A DNA stretch of 64,000 bases from Paguma larvata (Eukaryota > Chordata > Mammalia > Carnivora > Viverridae). The notes under the pieces are model-generated. The model did not search any database and was not told the origin of the DNA. It saw only the letters and a program-made list of their open reading frames with translations. This document shows, piece after piece, positions 21,600 through 32,689 of this stretch; within the stretch, counting starts at the first letter, position 1, and every line of letters begins with the position of its first letter. The stretch covers positions 26,940,247-27,004,246 of the forward strand of contig CM057830.1 in the NCBI GenBank assembly GCA_030068075.1, given 5' to 3'. The position numbers and the translations under genes were made by a program.

Positions 21600-21800
21600 G
21601 TAGAGTACATCACTGGTATTTGTTTAGGCAGATATGGGTTCAGATTCTAACTTTGCCACTTATTATCTAGATGACTTTGGAGGAGTTACTTCCTAAACTT
21701 CTATTATTTAATCTGAAAAATGGAGTGTTATTTGCCTTTAAAAGGTATTCAGGCACCGATTAAGGCAATTCATATAAAGCACTAGACAAGCTGTCGGCAT
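21600..21800 (+). mobile_element. MIR SINE relic, sense
   Basis: The order is GGGTTCAGATTCTAACTTTG, CCACTTATTATCTAGATGAC, then CTTCTATTATTTAATCTG, AAAAATGGAGTGTTATTTGC and a terminal CATATAAAGCACTAGACAAG. This is a clear full-order match to MIR in the opposite orientation to the copy just upstream. Confidence 0.75.
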
Positions 21801-21840
21801 AACAACTCCTCATAATCTATTTTTCTTATGTGAGTCTTCT

Positions 21841-22058
21841 TTTTTATATAATTTTTTAACGTTTATTTATTTTTGAGACATAGAGACAGAGCATGAGCAG
21901 GGGAAGGGCAGAGAGAAGGGTAGACAAAGAATCCGAAGCAGGCACCAGGCTCTGAGCCATCCGCACAGAGCCCAATGCGGGGCTGGAAATCACAGAACGT
22001 GAGATCATGATCCAAGCGAAGTCGGCCACTTAACCAACTGAGCCACCCAGGAGCCCTT
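21841..22058 (-). mobile_element. CAN-SINE, antisense
   Basis: The plus strand starts with the T-rich tail (AACGTTTATTTATTTTTGAG) and ends with GAGCCACCCAGGAGCCC. An exact 10-bp TSD, TGAGTCTTCT, lies at 21831-21840 and 22059-22068. Confidence 0.95.
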
Positions 22059-22069
22059 TGAGTCTTCTA

Positions 22070-22980
22070 ATATAAATCTTATCACTAAGGAAGGACACCA
22101 ATAGATGTTCTGAATAACAAAGAGTTCCTCAGGCCTGAAAGTATGGTTACCCATTTCCTTCATTGGGTTAGCATGTTTTCAAGTGGCTAACCAAGTACTG
22201 TGGTTTAGTTATGATAAACCCTAACTGTTATCATCACTTCTACTGCTATCATTATATAAAAGAACTATGGATAGCTTGTATCCAGGAAAATCATTATGAA
22301 TATTAAAATCACACGGCCTCCAATTTTGTACTTCAAGTAAACAGCAAAAAAGCCACTTTGGTTCATTAGCTTCCCAGTTTGTATCACTCGGCACTTTGCC
22401 ACCATCTCTTCCTAAATTACCTAATTCTCGAGAGATGGCAACCTAAAGGTGGCATTCTATGAATTATAGTTACGCTTTATTTCAGGATGGTATCCACTAC
22501 TCCCCCCACAAAAACAACAGGCCCACAGAAGGGGGGTTAATCTCATTCTTTTGTCAACTGTTGATAAGAAAACCACTTTAAAAACTTCAAGAAAAACAGT
22601 CGATTAATACACAGTGTCTCTTCCTCCCTCATTTGATTTATAAAAGATACACGATGATCTCCTTTATCCTGGGTATTAGACTACATATTGTTTCCAAGTA
22701 GTCGTTGGTCATGTACCCAATACTGAAAGAGGTCACTACCTAGGTGGGAAGATCCAGGGGAAGTAGTATAGAGTGAGTGTCATAAGAGCTAAGAAAAATC
22801 CATTTAGTTTACACAGGGAAAGATTTCTCCAGGCCGTGTTAACGGATGTGAATGTATTTACTTTTGTTTGTGTTGTTATGTTTTAGAGGCAGGACAGGTC
22901 TTATATGAATTTCAACGAGCACCACAGGTGATACTATTAATCACTGTCAACAGAACGTGTGATCATTTCTGTGAGAGTGC
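22070..22980. other. No gene recognised
   Basis: Unique AT-rich sequence with no open frame above 60 codons and no repeat that I recognise. Confidence 0.45.
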
Positions 22981-22984
22981 ATAA

Positions 22985-23205
22985 TGACACCAATAAATAT
23001 TTGAGAACTCACGATGTACCAGGCACTGTTCTTAGTCCATCATTATCTCATTTGATTCTTATAGCAGCCCTATGAGTATGCATTCCCAGCATGTCTATGT
23101 TACACTTCAGCAAATACAGGATTAGATGATCAAATAACTGTCTCCACGTCTTCCAACTAGGAGATTAAGGAGTGAAGATTAAAAACCACAGAGCACAATT
23201 CCAGC
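22985..23205 (-). mobile_element. MIR SINE, antisense, well preserved
   Basis: The plus strand reads AATATTTGAGAACTCACGAT, GTACCAGGCACTGTTCTTAG, CATTATCTCATTTGATTCTT, AGCAGCCCTATGAGTATG and TACACTTCAGCAAATACAG in order. This is the reversed MIR consensus order. Confidence 0.85.
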
Positions 23206-23317
23206 ACTAACAGATGAATATTCTAGTCAAGAACGAATCTTTTCCAAAATGAGTGAATAGAAATCTAAGAAATCAAGCAGATCCCACCAGCTATGCTTAC
23301 TGAGCTCACAGCTCACT

Positions 23318-23430
23318 CTGGCCCTGCCAAGGCTGAGCCTGACACAGAGCTCCATCTTACGAGTTGTGAGATCATGATCTGAGCCAAACAAGAATCGGAC
23401 ACTGAACAGACTGAGCCCCCAAGGTGTCCC
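23318..23430 (-). mobile_element. CAN-SINE fragment (head half), antisense
   Basis: The sequence GTTGTGAGATCATGATCTGA, followed by GCCAAACAAGAATCGGAC and CAGACTGAGCCCCCAAGGTG, is the reversed SINE head and core. The CT-rich part and A tail are absent. The 82-codon frame at 23227-23475 spans it and is not a gene. Confidence 0.75.
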
Positions 23431-23439
23431 TCCACAGAC

Positions 23440-24670
23440 CTTTGAACAGACAGAAGTAACATTCAGGCTCGTCATCTAGACCAGCATTTACCATGGTTCT
23501 TCCACAGACTACTACTTCCACAGGAAATTTACTGGTGTATGTCAAAATGGAGCTGTGTTCTAAGACAGGCTTGGAGAAAACTGAGAAATAATCACTTTTA
23601 CATGCTTCCTCCCAGCATTATTTCTCTGAATCTTTAATATACTTGGTGAATTTTCAGGAGCGGGGGAATTCTATGCAATACATCCCAAACTGATTTAAGC
23701 AAAAGAACTTCTATTTCTTCCTTGAATGGACCTAGTGTTCTATGGGATGCATTTTGAGGGAGACCACTCTGTCAAGTTCGACATAATTTCAGAACATCAT
23801 AAAGATTAGAGCATGCATTCATATTTCTCTCTCCTGAGTAAATCAGGTGTCTTTCTATAGGCCTGTTGCTTAGCTACAAAGTAACCAGAACAGCTTAATG
23901 AAACATCTAAAAATCAAATTATCAATAAGGTACATTATCACATTCTATTATTGGATAGTCATTTGGCTTTTTTCATATTACGAAGAAAGAGTCGTATTTA
24001 AAACCGACAAGGTAACACAAGCTGACTCATAACTTGATTAAGTAAGCATTAGAGCACATTTTGGGATTGCTTTATTGTAAATAACAGAATTAACAACGGT
24101 ATTACAGAATCTACATGAACCATTCCTGTACAAGTAACTCCCTAGAGGAACTCAACTAGATACTTACCCAAATACTGAGTAGCACACAATTTCTGACAAG
24201 GGAGAAAACCTGTAAGAAGCCTGTTTCTTCCAAGTAAAATATGAATTATTTGTTTCCCTTAATTTTTAACTTGTCAACAGGGTTTCCCTTTTAAAACATT
24301 TCTCATTATTCCTATACAAAGCATTCCGATTTGTTTCTCCTGGTTTCATAATTTGCCTGCATTTTATATCCCACAGTTATTTCTAAGGCTGCTCTCTGAC
24401 ACAGAATAGGTACTTAATAATTTTAAGTAATGTATTGATTTGTATTTTTCCAAGCACAAAAGTAAACCTTCGCTAAGGACTATTAACCAAGTGCATTCTT
24501 CTCTCCTATTTCTACTGCCCTGTCCTCAATTCTCATACCTCTTTAATGCTTCTCAGAGGGCCTCCTCCTTCTTTACATTTAGTAGTAGCATCATTAATTA
24601 ACGTTTTCAGTTTCTGAAAGTAGTCTTCACCACAGCTCAGTATGTGTAAATACTAGTATCGGCATCATGC
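23440..24670. other. No gene recognised
   Basis: Unique AT-rich sequence with no frame above 60 codons apart from the SINE shadow at its start. Confidence 0.45.
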
Positions 24671-24674
24671 TTCC

Positions 24675-25205
24675 TAACAGCCAAGAAAATGAACCAACCA
24701 CTGACTATTGAATGCAATAAGCACACTGAGGTACATCCATATGGTGAGATGCTGTCCAGCACAACAAGAATGAAGTAGAGGCACATGCTGCAACCTAATC
24801 AAACAAGAAAGCATTGTGCTAAGTGAAAAAAGCCAGCCACTCAAGACCACATATTTTAGGATTCCACTTACATGACATGTTGAAAAAATGGGAAATGTGT
24901 AAAGATAGTTAAGTTCATTACTGACTGCCTAGGACTTAGGGTGGAAATGGGGATGAACTATAAATTGGCATGAGGAATCTTAATATGGTGATGGAAGTAT
25001 ATTATTTATTTCCTTTTTTAAAGTTTTTATTTAAATTCCCATTAGGTAACATATGATATAATATTAATGATCAAAGTATTTCATTACTTTATTGTAGTGA
25101 TGGTTGGATCACTTGGTCAATTTACTAAAACAAAATCGCTGAATTAAACTCATGTGAACAAGCTTTATGGCACATAAATCACAAATTAATAAAAGTTTTA
25201 AAAAT
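24675..25205 (+). mobile_element. Old L1 3' end, itself interrupted by a younger L1 tail
   Basis: Motifs typical of the L1 3' region occur in order: TGTGCTAAGTGAAAAAAGCC, AGGATTCCACTTACATGACA, TGATGGAAGTAT, then after an interruption TTGTAGTGATGGTTGGATCA. The gap between the last two is filled by the antisense insertion at 25002-25074. Confidence 0.65.
25002..25074 (-). mobile_element. Short antisense L1 3' tail insertion
   Basis: The plus strand reads TTTAAAGTTTTTATTTAAAT, TCCCATTAGGTAACATATGA and TATAATATTAATGATC. I recognise this as the reverse of a carnivore L1 3' terminus. It is flanked by a short AAGTAT duplication (24996-25001 and 25075-25080) and interrupts an older L1 at a point where that element would otherwise be continuous. 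Confidence 0.6.
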
Positions 25206-25209
25206 AGTA

Positions 25210-25465
25210 ATAATTACCACCCCTGTATTTGCTCAAAATGAAGATTCTGCCCATAGTCATCAGCTCATGAACTAACATGACTTTGTTTTATATACAACTT
25301 TTTCTGGAGACATTCATCTTCAAATTTTTTGACATTATTATTCTCACTATCTTAGAAGCACTCACTTAGTGAATACGATTTTACCATCAGGAGATATATA
25401 TTTCATTTTCAGCATAGCTGACTATATTACCCTGAACTAATACCTTTTCATTCTAGGATTTATCT
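25210..25465. other. No gene recognised
   Basis: A short AT-rich stretch between two L1 fragments. No repeat recognised. Confidence 0.4.
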
Positions 25466-25624
25466 TAAAAAGATACAACTAACATCATCCTCATTGAGGA
25501 AAAACTTAGACCCTTTCCCTTAAGGTCATGAATAAGACAAAGATGTCCACTCTCACCACTTTTATTCAAAATACTACCAGAAGTCCTAGCCACAGGAATC
25601 AGACAACAAAAAGAAAGACAAGGT

Positions 25625-25850
25625 GGGGCACCTGTATGGCTCAGTCAGTTAAGCATCTCACTCCAGCCCAGGTCGTCATCTCACAGTTTGTGGGTTCAAG
25701 CCCTCCATTCGGCTCTGTGCTGACAGCACAGAGCCTGGAGCCTGCTTCAGATTCTGTGTCTCCCTCTTTCTCTCTGACTGCCCTCCTTTCTTGCTCTCTC
25801 TCTCTCTCCCTCTCTCTCAAAATAAACATTATAAGATTTAAAAAAAGAAA
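25625..25850 (+). mobile_element. CAN-SINE inside L1 ORF2
   Basis: The head GGGGCACCTGTATGGCTCAG, CAGTCAGTTAAGCATCTC, a B-box-like GGTTCAAGCCC, a CT-rich stretch with (TC)n and an AATAAACATT tail are visible. L1 sequence resumes at about 25856 (GCATCCAAATCAGTAATGAC). The 143-codon frame at 25528-25959 is an L1-SINE-L1 read-through. Confidence 0.93.
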
Positions 25851-26902
25851 AAAAAGCATCCAAATCAGTAATGACGAAGGAAAACTTTCACTCTTTTTAG
25901 GTGATAAGATATTTATTATGGAAAACCAAAAGGCTCCACTAAAATCTTGCCAGAGCTAATAAATGAATTCAGTAAACTTACAGGATAGAAAATCAACATA
26001 CAGAAATCTACTGCATTTCTGTATGCCAATAATGAAGCAGCAGAGTAAGAAATAAACACATCAATCCCGTTTACAATTCCACTAAGAGCATTAAGATAGG
26101 AATAAACCTACCAAAGAGGTAAAAGACCTGTACTCTGAACACTATAAAACACTGATTAAAGACATTGAAGAGGACACTAGGAAATGGAAAGACATTTCAT
26201 ACTCATGAACTGGAAGAACAAATACTGTCAAAATGTACCTACTACCCAAAGAAATTACACATCTAATGCAGTCCTTATCAAACTACCAACAGCATTTTTC
26301 ACAGAGCTAGAACAAACAATCCTAAACTTGGTATGGAACCACAAAAGATCCCAAATAAGCAAAGCTGCCTTGAAAAAGTAAAACAAAGCTGGAGATATCA
26401 TGATTCCAGACTTCAAGTTATATTACAGTCCTATGGTGCTCAAAACAGTATGGTACAGACAGGAAAACAGATACATAGATCCATGGAACAGAAAAGAAAC
26501 CCCAGAAGTGAGCCCAAAACTATATGGTCAATTAATATTTAACAAAGCCAGAAAGAATATCCATGGGAAAAATGATCTCTTCAACAAATGATGTTGGTAT
26601 AAAACTGTTGCACAGTGAAGAAAGCTATCAATAAAACTAAAAGGCAACATCTGGAATGGGAGAAGCTATTTGCACATGATATAGGCAATAAAGGATTAGT
26701 ATCCAAAATCTATAAAGAACTTATACAACTCAACACCTCAAAAATGAATAATCCAATTTAAAAATGGGCAGAACAAGACAAAGATGTCCACTTTCCTTGA
26801 GGCGTGAATAGACATTTTTCCAAAGAAGATATCCAGGTGACTAACAGACACCTGAAAAGATGCTCAAAATCACTCCTCATCAGGGAGATACAAATCAAAA
26901 CT

Positions 26903-27108
26903 GAGGGCCGCCTGGGAGGCTGAGTAGGTTAAGTGTCTGACTCTTGATTTCAGCTCAGGTCATCATCTGATGGTTCTTGAGTTTGAGCCCCACATCATGC
27001 TCGGCACTGGTGGGATGGAGCCTGGTTAGGATTCTCTCTCCGCCCCCCTGCCTCTCACCAACTGATGATTATGTGCTCTCTCTCTCAAAATAAATCAACT
27101 TTAAAAAA
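26903..27108 (+). mobile_element. CAN-SINE inside the L1 3' part
   Basis: The head GAGGGCCGCCTGGGAGGCTG, the core GATTTCAGCTCAGGTCATCA, a C-rich stretch and a CTCTCAAAATAAATC tail are present. It breaks the L1 between CAAATCAAAACT and GATGAGGTATCACCTC, which are adjacent in intact L1. Confidence 0.9.
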
Positions 27109-28078
27109 ACCCTTAGATGAGGTATCACCTCATACCTATTAGAATGGCTAAAATCACCAACATGAGAAACAACAGGTGTTGGTGAAGATGTGGAAAAATG
27201 GGAACCCTCTTGCACTGTTGGTGGGAATGCCAACTGGGGCAGCTACTCTGAAAAAAAAATATGGAAGTTCCTCAAAAAGTTAAAAATAGAACTACTCTAT
27301 GATCCAGCAATTGCACTTCTAGGTATTTACCCAAGGAATACAAAAAATACTAATTCAAAAGGATATGTGGCACCCTGATGTTTATAGTAGCATTATCTAC
27401 AATAGTCAAATTAGGTAAATAGTCCAAGTGTTCACTGACTGATCAATAAAGAGGATGTGGTATACAGATACAATGAAGTATTACTCAGCCATAATAAATG
27501 AATGAAATCTTGCCATTTGCAAAGACCTGAAGGGAGCAAGAAAGTCCTATGCTGAGCAAAATATGTCAGTCATACAAAGACAAATAGCATGTGGTTTCAC
27601 TCGTATGTGGAACTTAACAAGGCAAATGAGCAAAGGGAAAAAAGACAGAGGGACAGAGGCAAATCAAGAAAGAGACTTTTAACTATTCAGAACTGAAGGG
27701 GGGGTGGGGTCAAATAGGTGATGGAGACAAAGGAGTGTGCTGAGCACAAGGAGTTGTATAGAAGGGATGAATCATTATATCCTACACCTAAAATTAATAT
27801 TACACTGTATGTTACCTGAGATTTAAATAAGAACTTAAGAAACCACCAAAAATAAAAAGATGATGCCCCCTTTTTGTAAAGTATTTCAATATTCGAATTC
27901 AAAATGACTTGCTTCTAAATACAGAGTACCTTCAATTCATTTATTTAAATAATGTACCTGAGATGCTTACTGCTCTAAGTTTAGCAAAATTAAGTTTCAA
28001 TTGATTTTGTTTAAAAGCACTGAAAACTGAAAGCTACATTGCCCCAGTATAAATGTATCCAATTGTAACCTTTTTAAA

Positions 28079-28286
28079 ATTTTTTTAATGTTTATTTATT
28101 TTTGACAGAGAGACAGTGCTTGAGCAGGGGAAGGGCACAGAAAGAGAGGGAGACACAGAATCCGAAGCAGGCTCCAGGCTCTGAGCTGTCAGCACAGAGC
28201 CCGACGCGGGGCTCAAACCCACAGACCGTGAGATCATGACCTGAGCTGAAGTCGGCCGCTCAACCGACTGAGCCACCCAGGGAACT
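28079..28286 (-). mobile_element. CAN-SINE, antisense, with 20-bp target duplication
   Basis: The plus strand starts with AATGTTTATTTATTTTTGAC and ends with CTGAGCCACCCAGGGAACT. The flanks 28059-28078 and 28287-28306 both read CCAATTGTA(A/C)CCTTTTTAAA, a 20-bp TSD with one mismatch. Confidence 0.95.
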
Positions 28287-28309
28287 CCAATTGTACCCTT
28301 TTTAAAGCA

Positions 28310-29100
28310 AGAAATAGATCAAAATATATTATAAAAGTAGGAAAATAAATACCATTTTATCATACCAGATCCATTCATGTTTATTCAGGAATATTTATAA
28401 TGCAAAATATTATAAGGGATTCAACTCTTGAAAGTTTAATATTTTCCTAAATACACATAAAATGAAAAAAAATCTGTTATTTATGTGTGCGATAAAATTC
28501 TTCATATATATTCAAAGAGCTAATCTGAAACCAGAGTTTTAAATTCAAATAATCAGGCAATAACAAAAAATATTAAGTTAATGCAGTAAAACCACAAGAT
28601 TTTTATGCAGATATGATTTTTTTAGAGCCTGAAAGTGAAATATATAGATTTTTCACCATTCCTATGATTTTTTCTTATCAGGAAGAGCTGAATACAGTTT
28701 TCTTTCGGTACACCTAACTTACCTAAGAATATCACTTGTCACTTATTATGAAATGTTTTCCCATCTTAATTTTTTAATTAACCAAAGTAATATTAACAAT
28801 TGTAACTATCTGAACGTTTTTTCTGAGTCAGTGGGTACTTTTAAGTAGAAAATTTCAAACACACTGTCTTAGAGAATGAATATCAAGAGACTTTCATCTT
28901 TAAAATAGTAATTCTATGCAACTTGGGAGATTAACCAAGCTACATTTTACAAAGGAGCTACCGACCTCTCGGTAAGGAACCTCCAGTACTCACCATCTCC
29001 TTTTTCCAACTTCGGCCTCTTTTCCACTCAAATGCCTAGTCTAAACAATTTGGCTCCAATGACTTTTATATATAGTAGGCGACATTAAAGGACACAATTT
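28310..29100. other. No gene recognised
   Basis: AT-rich sequence with no frame above 60 codons and no repeat recognised. Confidence 0.45.
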
Positions 29101-29101
29101 T

Positions 29102-29300
29102 GGGGGCACCTGTGGGGCTCAGTCAAACATCCCCACTCTTGATTTCAGCTCAGGCCATTATCCCAGGATTATGGGTTCAAGACCCAAGTTGGGCTCTGCA
29201 TTGAGAGCAGAGCCTGATTAAGATTGCCTCTCCTTCTTCTGTCCCTTCCCCATTCACACTCTCTAAATGAATGAATGAATGATAAATAATAAAAATAAAT
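29102..29300 (+). mobile_element. CAN-SINE, old copy
   Basis: The head GGGGGCACCTGTGGGGCTCAG is shortened by a small deletion after the A box. The core GATTTCAGCTCAGGCCATTA, AAGTTGGGCTCTGCATTGAG and a (GAAT)n/(AAAT)n tail are present. Confidence 0.87.
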
Positions 29301-29309
29301 GACAGTATT

Positions 29310-29985
29310 TTTTCCAAAACTTGATTCACCTTACTTTATCTTGTAATTTAGGAATCAGAAATCACATGCTTCATGAAATGTATGATTGGAAATATTCAGC
29401 AATCTTTAGAAGCCACAATTCCATAGTTGCTGTTCATTTCCCTATCACTTCAACGCCTGATAACACACTTTGAAAGAATCCAAAGTCACTACCAGGCACT
29501 GAATGCCATGACTGAAGTATTATTGTGTGTGCCTTCTTCTCCAGCCACTCATTTTATTGAAAGCTCAAAAATTTATATGAATGATACACTTCATGACGAT
29601 AAAGAAATAAAAACCTGCACACTTTTAATTTATGATCTGTTATTATAATGTAGGTACGATGCACACATTTGCAGTAACGCTTCATGCCGTGTGACAGATG
29701 CATGGATTTAAGGGGTCCGTTCAAAAGGCAGGCTACTTATGTTAAGTCTATTTGCTCAAAGTGATACAATGACCCAGAAAAATCATCTGCTGCTTTAAAG
29801 GTCACTTTAGGATCATTAATTGGATTTATATACCCTTTACTGCAAAATCTGAGAGAAAAGTTTACACTTTCTACCTAAAATGACTATAATTTTGGTTTGT
29901 CAAACTAAGTATGTATTGCAAGCTTCTGTGACTAAGTTTTCTAAAAGAGTCTTATGGGAAAGGAAGTAGAGTCTAATTCAGAAAT
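29310..29985. other. No gene recognised
   Basis: Unique sequence. One 73-codon frame at 29427-29648 has no recognisable domain. Confidence 0.4.
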
Positions 29986-29992
29986 CCTATCC

Positions 29993-30165
29993 TTCAGACC
30001 AGTACTTCTCAATCATCAATGTTCCTAAAAATCACCTTGTAGTCTTATCAAACTTTACATTCTGAATAGATTTGTCACAAAGCCTGATGATCTGCACTTC
30101 TAATAAACTCCCTGGTCATGTCAAGGCTACCTATCAGTAACCACACTAAGTAGCCAGAGCTTAAG
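29993..30165 (+). mobile_element. MER5-like hAT DNA transposon relic
   Basis: The sequence begins ACTTCTCAATCATCAATGTT and continues with AAAATCACCTTGTAGTC. CCTGATGATCTGCACTTCTA, ATAAACTCCCTGGTCATG and a diverged end follow. This is the MER5A/B order, at about the right length (near 180 bp). Confidence 0.65.
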
Positions 30166-30169
30166 GTCA

Positions 30170-31150
30170 CCGTCTTCTTAACAAGGCCAATTACGACATG
30201 AATCTTAAATCCTGTGGGGCAAGAAAAAAAAAAAAAAAAAGGAACTCAATTACAGGAAAGACCAACCTATGCCAGAGTGGCTAGACAACCATCAGCGCTT
30301 CACCATCACCCTGCAGGACCAACCATAGATTGTTTGCTCTCTGCCCACCTGCAGCCTACCTTAAATCCACTGTGTAAAGCCAGATACGAGTTGGAAGGGA
30401 GAGATCTGTCAACTTAGATGGGAATAGAATCTACACCTTTATTTATATAAACCTTTAACATTTCCTTAAATTATGAATATAGACAACGTATGTTTGTAGA
30501 AGCAGTAACTGCAATTTTACCATTAGAGACATCATAGATATTACACATATTATAGACTTCAAAATTACTGAGTTATTAAATATATGAGCAGCAGGATACA
30601 ATTATACAATACAATAGAAGCACATATATCACTCTATTAGGATTTGTTATAACATCCTATGAGTGTATAATTTCTTGGTAGTCCTTTTTATTTTATGCAC
30701 TCAAATATATTTTTTGTAGAGATCCTGAGGTGTTACCAGACTACCAATGGGATTCACATCACAATCATCTCAACCACAATATGCCTACCTCCCCTTTATC
30801 CCTTCTATGTCTGATTATATTTTTCCCAGGAACAAGCTCATGCCCTTCTCAAGTCAGGCTGTTTCTGCTCTTGATTTTCCAAAAGAGCAATCTGCGTATG
30901 ATCATCATTTTGTTTATAAGTTTCATATGCAGGTTTATGTCCTTCCAAGTATTTGTTCCACATTTCAAAAGCACTACGAGGGAAGGAAACATGACCTCTA
31001 CGTATCTTTCACATCTGGCACATGATAATTATTTTATACATTACTGTTGAATACTCTAAGAAACAAAATGATGGGTAACTCAAAGTACGCCTAAGGATTC
31101 ACTGTGGTGTAAGGGAAGACTTCTGGTAAAAAAAGAGAATAACCCGCTGG
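30170..31150. other. No gene recognised; includes an A18 tract
   Basis: A poly-A run lies at about 30224-30240. Nothing upstream of it looks like a retrocopy that it could tail. Overlapping 67-106 codon frames (30214-31050) in different frames show no domain. Confidence 0.4.
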
Positions 31151-31154
31151 CCTT

Positions 31155-31250
31155 TCCAACACTTAAATGTATCAAATCACCACAATGTATAACCTAAACT
31201 TACACAATGCACCATGTTATAGGCCAACGATATCACAATAAAGCCAGGAA
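31155..31250 (+). mobile_element. L1 3' terminal fragment
   Basis: The short sequence AACCTAAACTTACACAATGC, CATGTTATAGGCCAACGATA, TCACAATAAAGCCAGGAAAA is a typical old L1 3' terminus with its A-rich tail. Confidence 0.6.
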
Positions 31251-31259
31251 AAAAAAGGC

Positions 31260-31835
31260 GGCACAGAGAACAGTGTTAGATAGGCTTCCTTGAGAGATCA
31301 ACACCATATTCAGAAAAGTCTCAGAGAAGTGGAGGTGGGCTATTGGGTCCCACTCCAAGTGAGAGGTCTTGATTGGGCGGTGAGTGCTTTCCCACCTTTA
31401 AAGTTCCTTGATCTTCATGGATTCCTACCCTGAAGTCAAACACATAAACTCCCTATGAGTGCACTAGTGAATCTACTCTAGGAAAAATAAGGAATTTTTG
31501 TTGAACCATTGGTCAAATACAAGGTGGCTTTAGCTGTTTATCGTTTCCTGGTATAACTGTTTAGTTACAAAGTTTTCAGATGTACTGAAAATACCAATGC
31601 TTACTATGACTGAATTTATTATGATGATTCCTGTGCTTGGAAGACCTGCAGGATTCTAAATGGTTAATAATGTATTAACAAAGAAATTCAGAAAAAAATA
31701 CCCAATACCAAACTAATGTTTTAAAGCATGGGCACTGAATGCCACAGGACAAGTTGCATTCAACTGCTACTAAATATTCACATACCAGAAAAGGTTATCT
31801 GAACTCTGAAAAAATTGCCCCAGCTCCCTTATTAC
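31260..31835. other. No gene recognised
   Basis: Unique sequence with no repeat or long frame. Confidence 0.4.
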
Positions 31836-31839
31836 CACA

Positions 31840-32560
31840 TTCCCCTAAGCTACCATCAAGGATTGCCTAGTTTCTACAACAGCTATCTAACTGGCCCTCC
31901 AGATTCTGCCCTTGTCCCTTTTTCTGTTTTCTTAGCACAGCATCCGGGATTATTCTTGAAAAACCAAAGCTGATCATGTCACTCCTGAAACTTTCCAATG
32001 ATTACCCCATTGGTCAGAAAAGAAGTCAAAATCTTTACAATGTCCATCCAAATACCTAAACTACCTGGCCTTCTATTAATCCCTGATGTAATTTCTTCGC
32101 CCTCCCTCATTATACAAGTTCAAGAACCTTTCTGTTGCTCTTCGAACCCACTAAATTTGCTCCTCCATCAGATTCTTCTTTCACTTGCTGTTCTCCCTAT
32201 ACAGAAAGCTCCTCCATCTGATTTCTGTAAAATTCTCTACTTCACCATCGTCTGTTATTTGCTTAAGTCGGCATCTGAACAAACCTTCCTTAAATGGAGC
32301 TTTTCAAAATCTTATAGGACCTCATCACCCTGGAACCAGTTTTCACCACACATGCCCTATTTTTCTCTGTGGTACTTATCAATATTTGGGATACCATCTC
32401 CATTATTTAGCAAATGTGTTCCTTACTCTATATGAATGTAAGCTTCCTAACAACACAGATGTTTGTCTTGTTGTTGTTTTGTTGCTTACTACTAAGCCCC
32501 CAAATCTAGAACAGTACCAGGTCTCTACAATAGACTCTAAGTATATATCTTTTTTTCAGA
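31840..32560 (+). mobile_element. LINE-2 (L2) 3' part, sense
   Basis: The order is CTGATCATGTCACTCCTGAA, CCTAAACTACCTGGCCTTCT, ACTTGCTGTTCTCCCTATAC, GAATGTAAGCTTCCTAACAA and CTAGAACAGTACCAGGTCTC. This matches the L2 3' end. The 145- and 130-codon frames here (31998-32435 and 32185-32577) are L2 relics read in non-coding frames, not genes. Confidence 0.7.
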
Positions 32561-32689
32561 GAAATGAAGGAAGGTGATAAGCAAGCAGGGAGCAAGAGTT
32601 TCATGTGTGAATCACCAATATATACATTACTGGTCCTGCTTCTCTGGAGAATCCTAATATACTTCCCCAAAACAGGACATACAAAATAG

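Larger units (their letters stand above)
25470..27600 (+). pseudogene. Broken L1 ORF2 (reverse transcriptase) fragment
   Basis: These are the remains of the L1 ORF2 protein, which in working elements combines endonuclease and reverse transcriptase. Only the part from the RT palm onward is present. Frames at 26184-26381, 26333-26542, 26400-26591 and 27190-27378 cover successive pieces of the C-terminal half (for example NWKNKYCQNVPT and LLYDPAIALLGIYPRNTK) in different frames, showing several frameshifts. Two SINEs and one deletion interrupt it. Confidence 0.85.
25470..27860 (+). mobile_element. LINE-1, 5'-truncated, from mid-ORF2 to 3' end, with two SINEs and an internal deletion
   Basis: ORF2 sequence begins in the reverse-transcriptase region (AACATCATCCTCATTGAGG; AAGATGTCCACTCTCACC). 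It runs through the C-terminal region and the 3' UTR to TATTACACTGTATGTTACC. The RT active-site region at 25891-25908 reads Leu-Phe-Leu-Gly-Asp-Lys where a functional element has Phe-Ala-Asp-Asp, so it is dead. About 270 bp expected between GATGTTGG (26589) and TTGCACAGTGAAG (26607) are missing. SINEs lie at 25625-25850 and 26903-27108. Confidence 0.9.

Noticed and set aside
30224..30241. Poly-A tail of a processed pseudogene
   Set aside because: Upstream sequence shows no coding similarity, and no TSD was found around a plausible insert.
31998..32577. 145- and 130-codon open frames
   Set aside because: They overlap in different frames inside an L2 relic and show no L2 protein or other domain.
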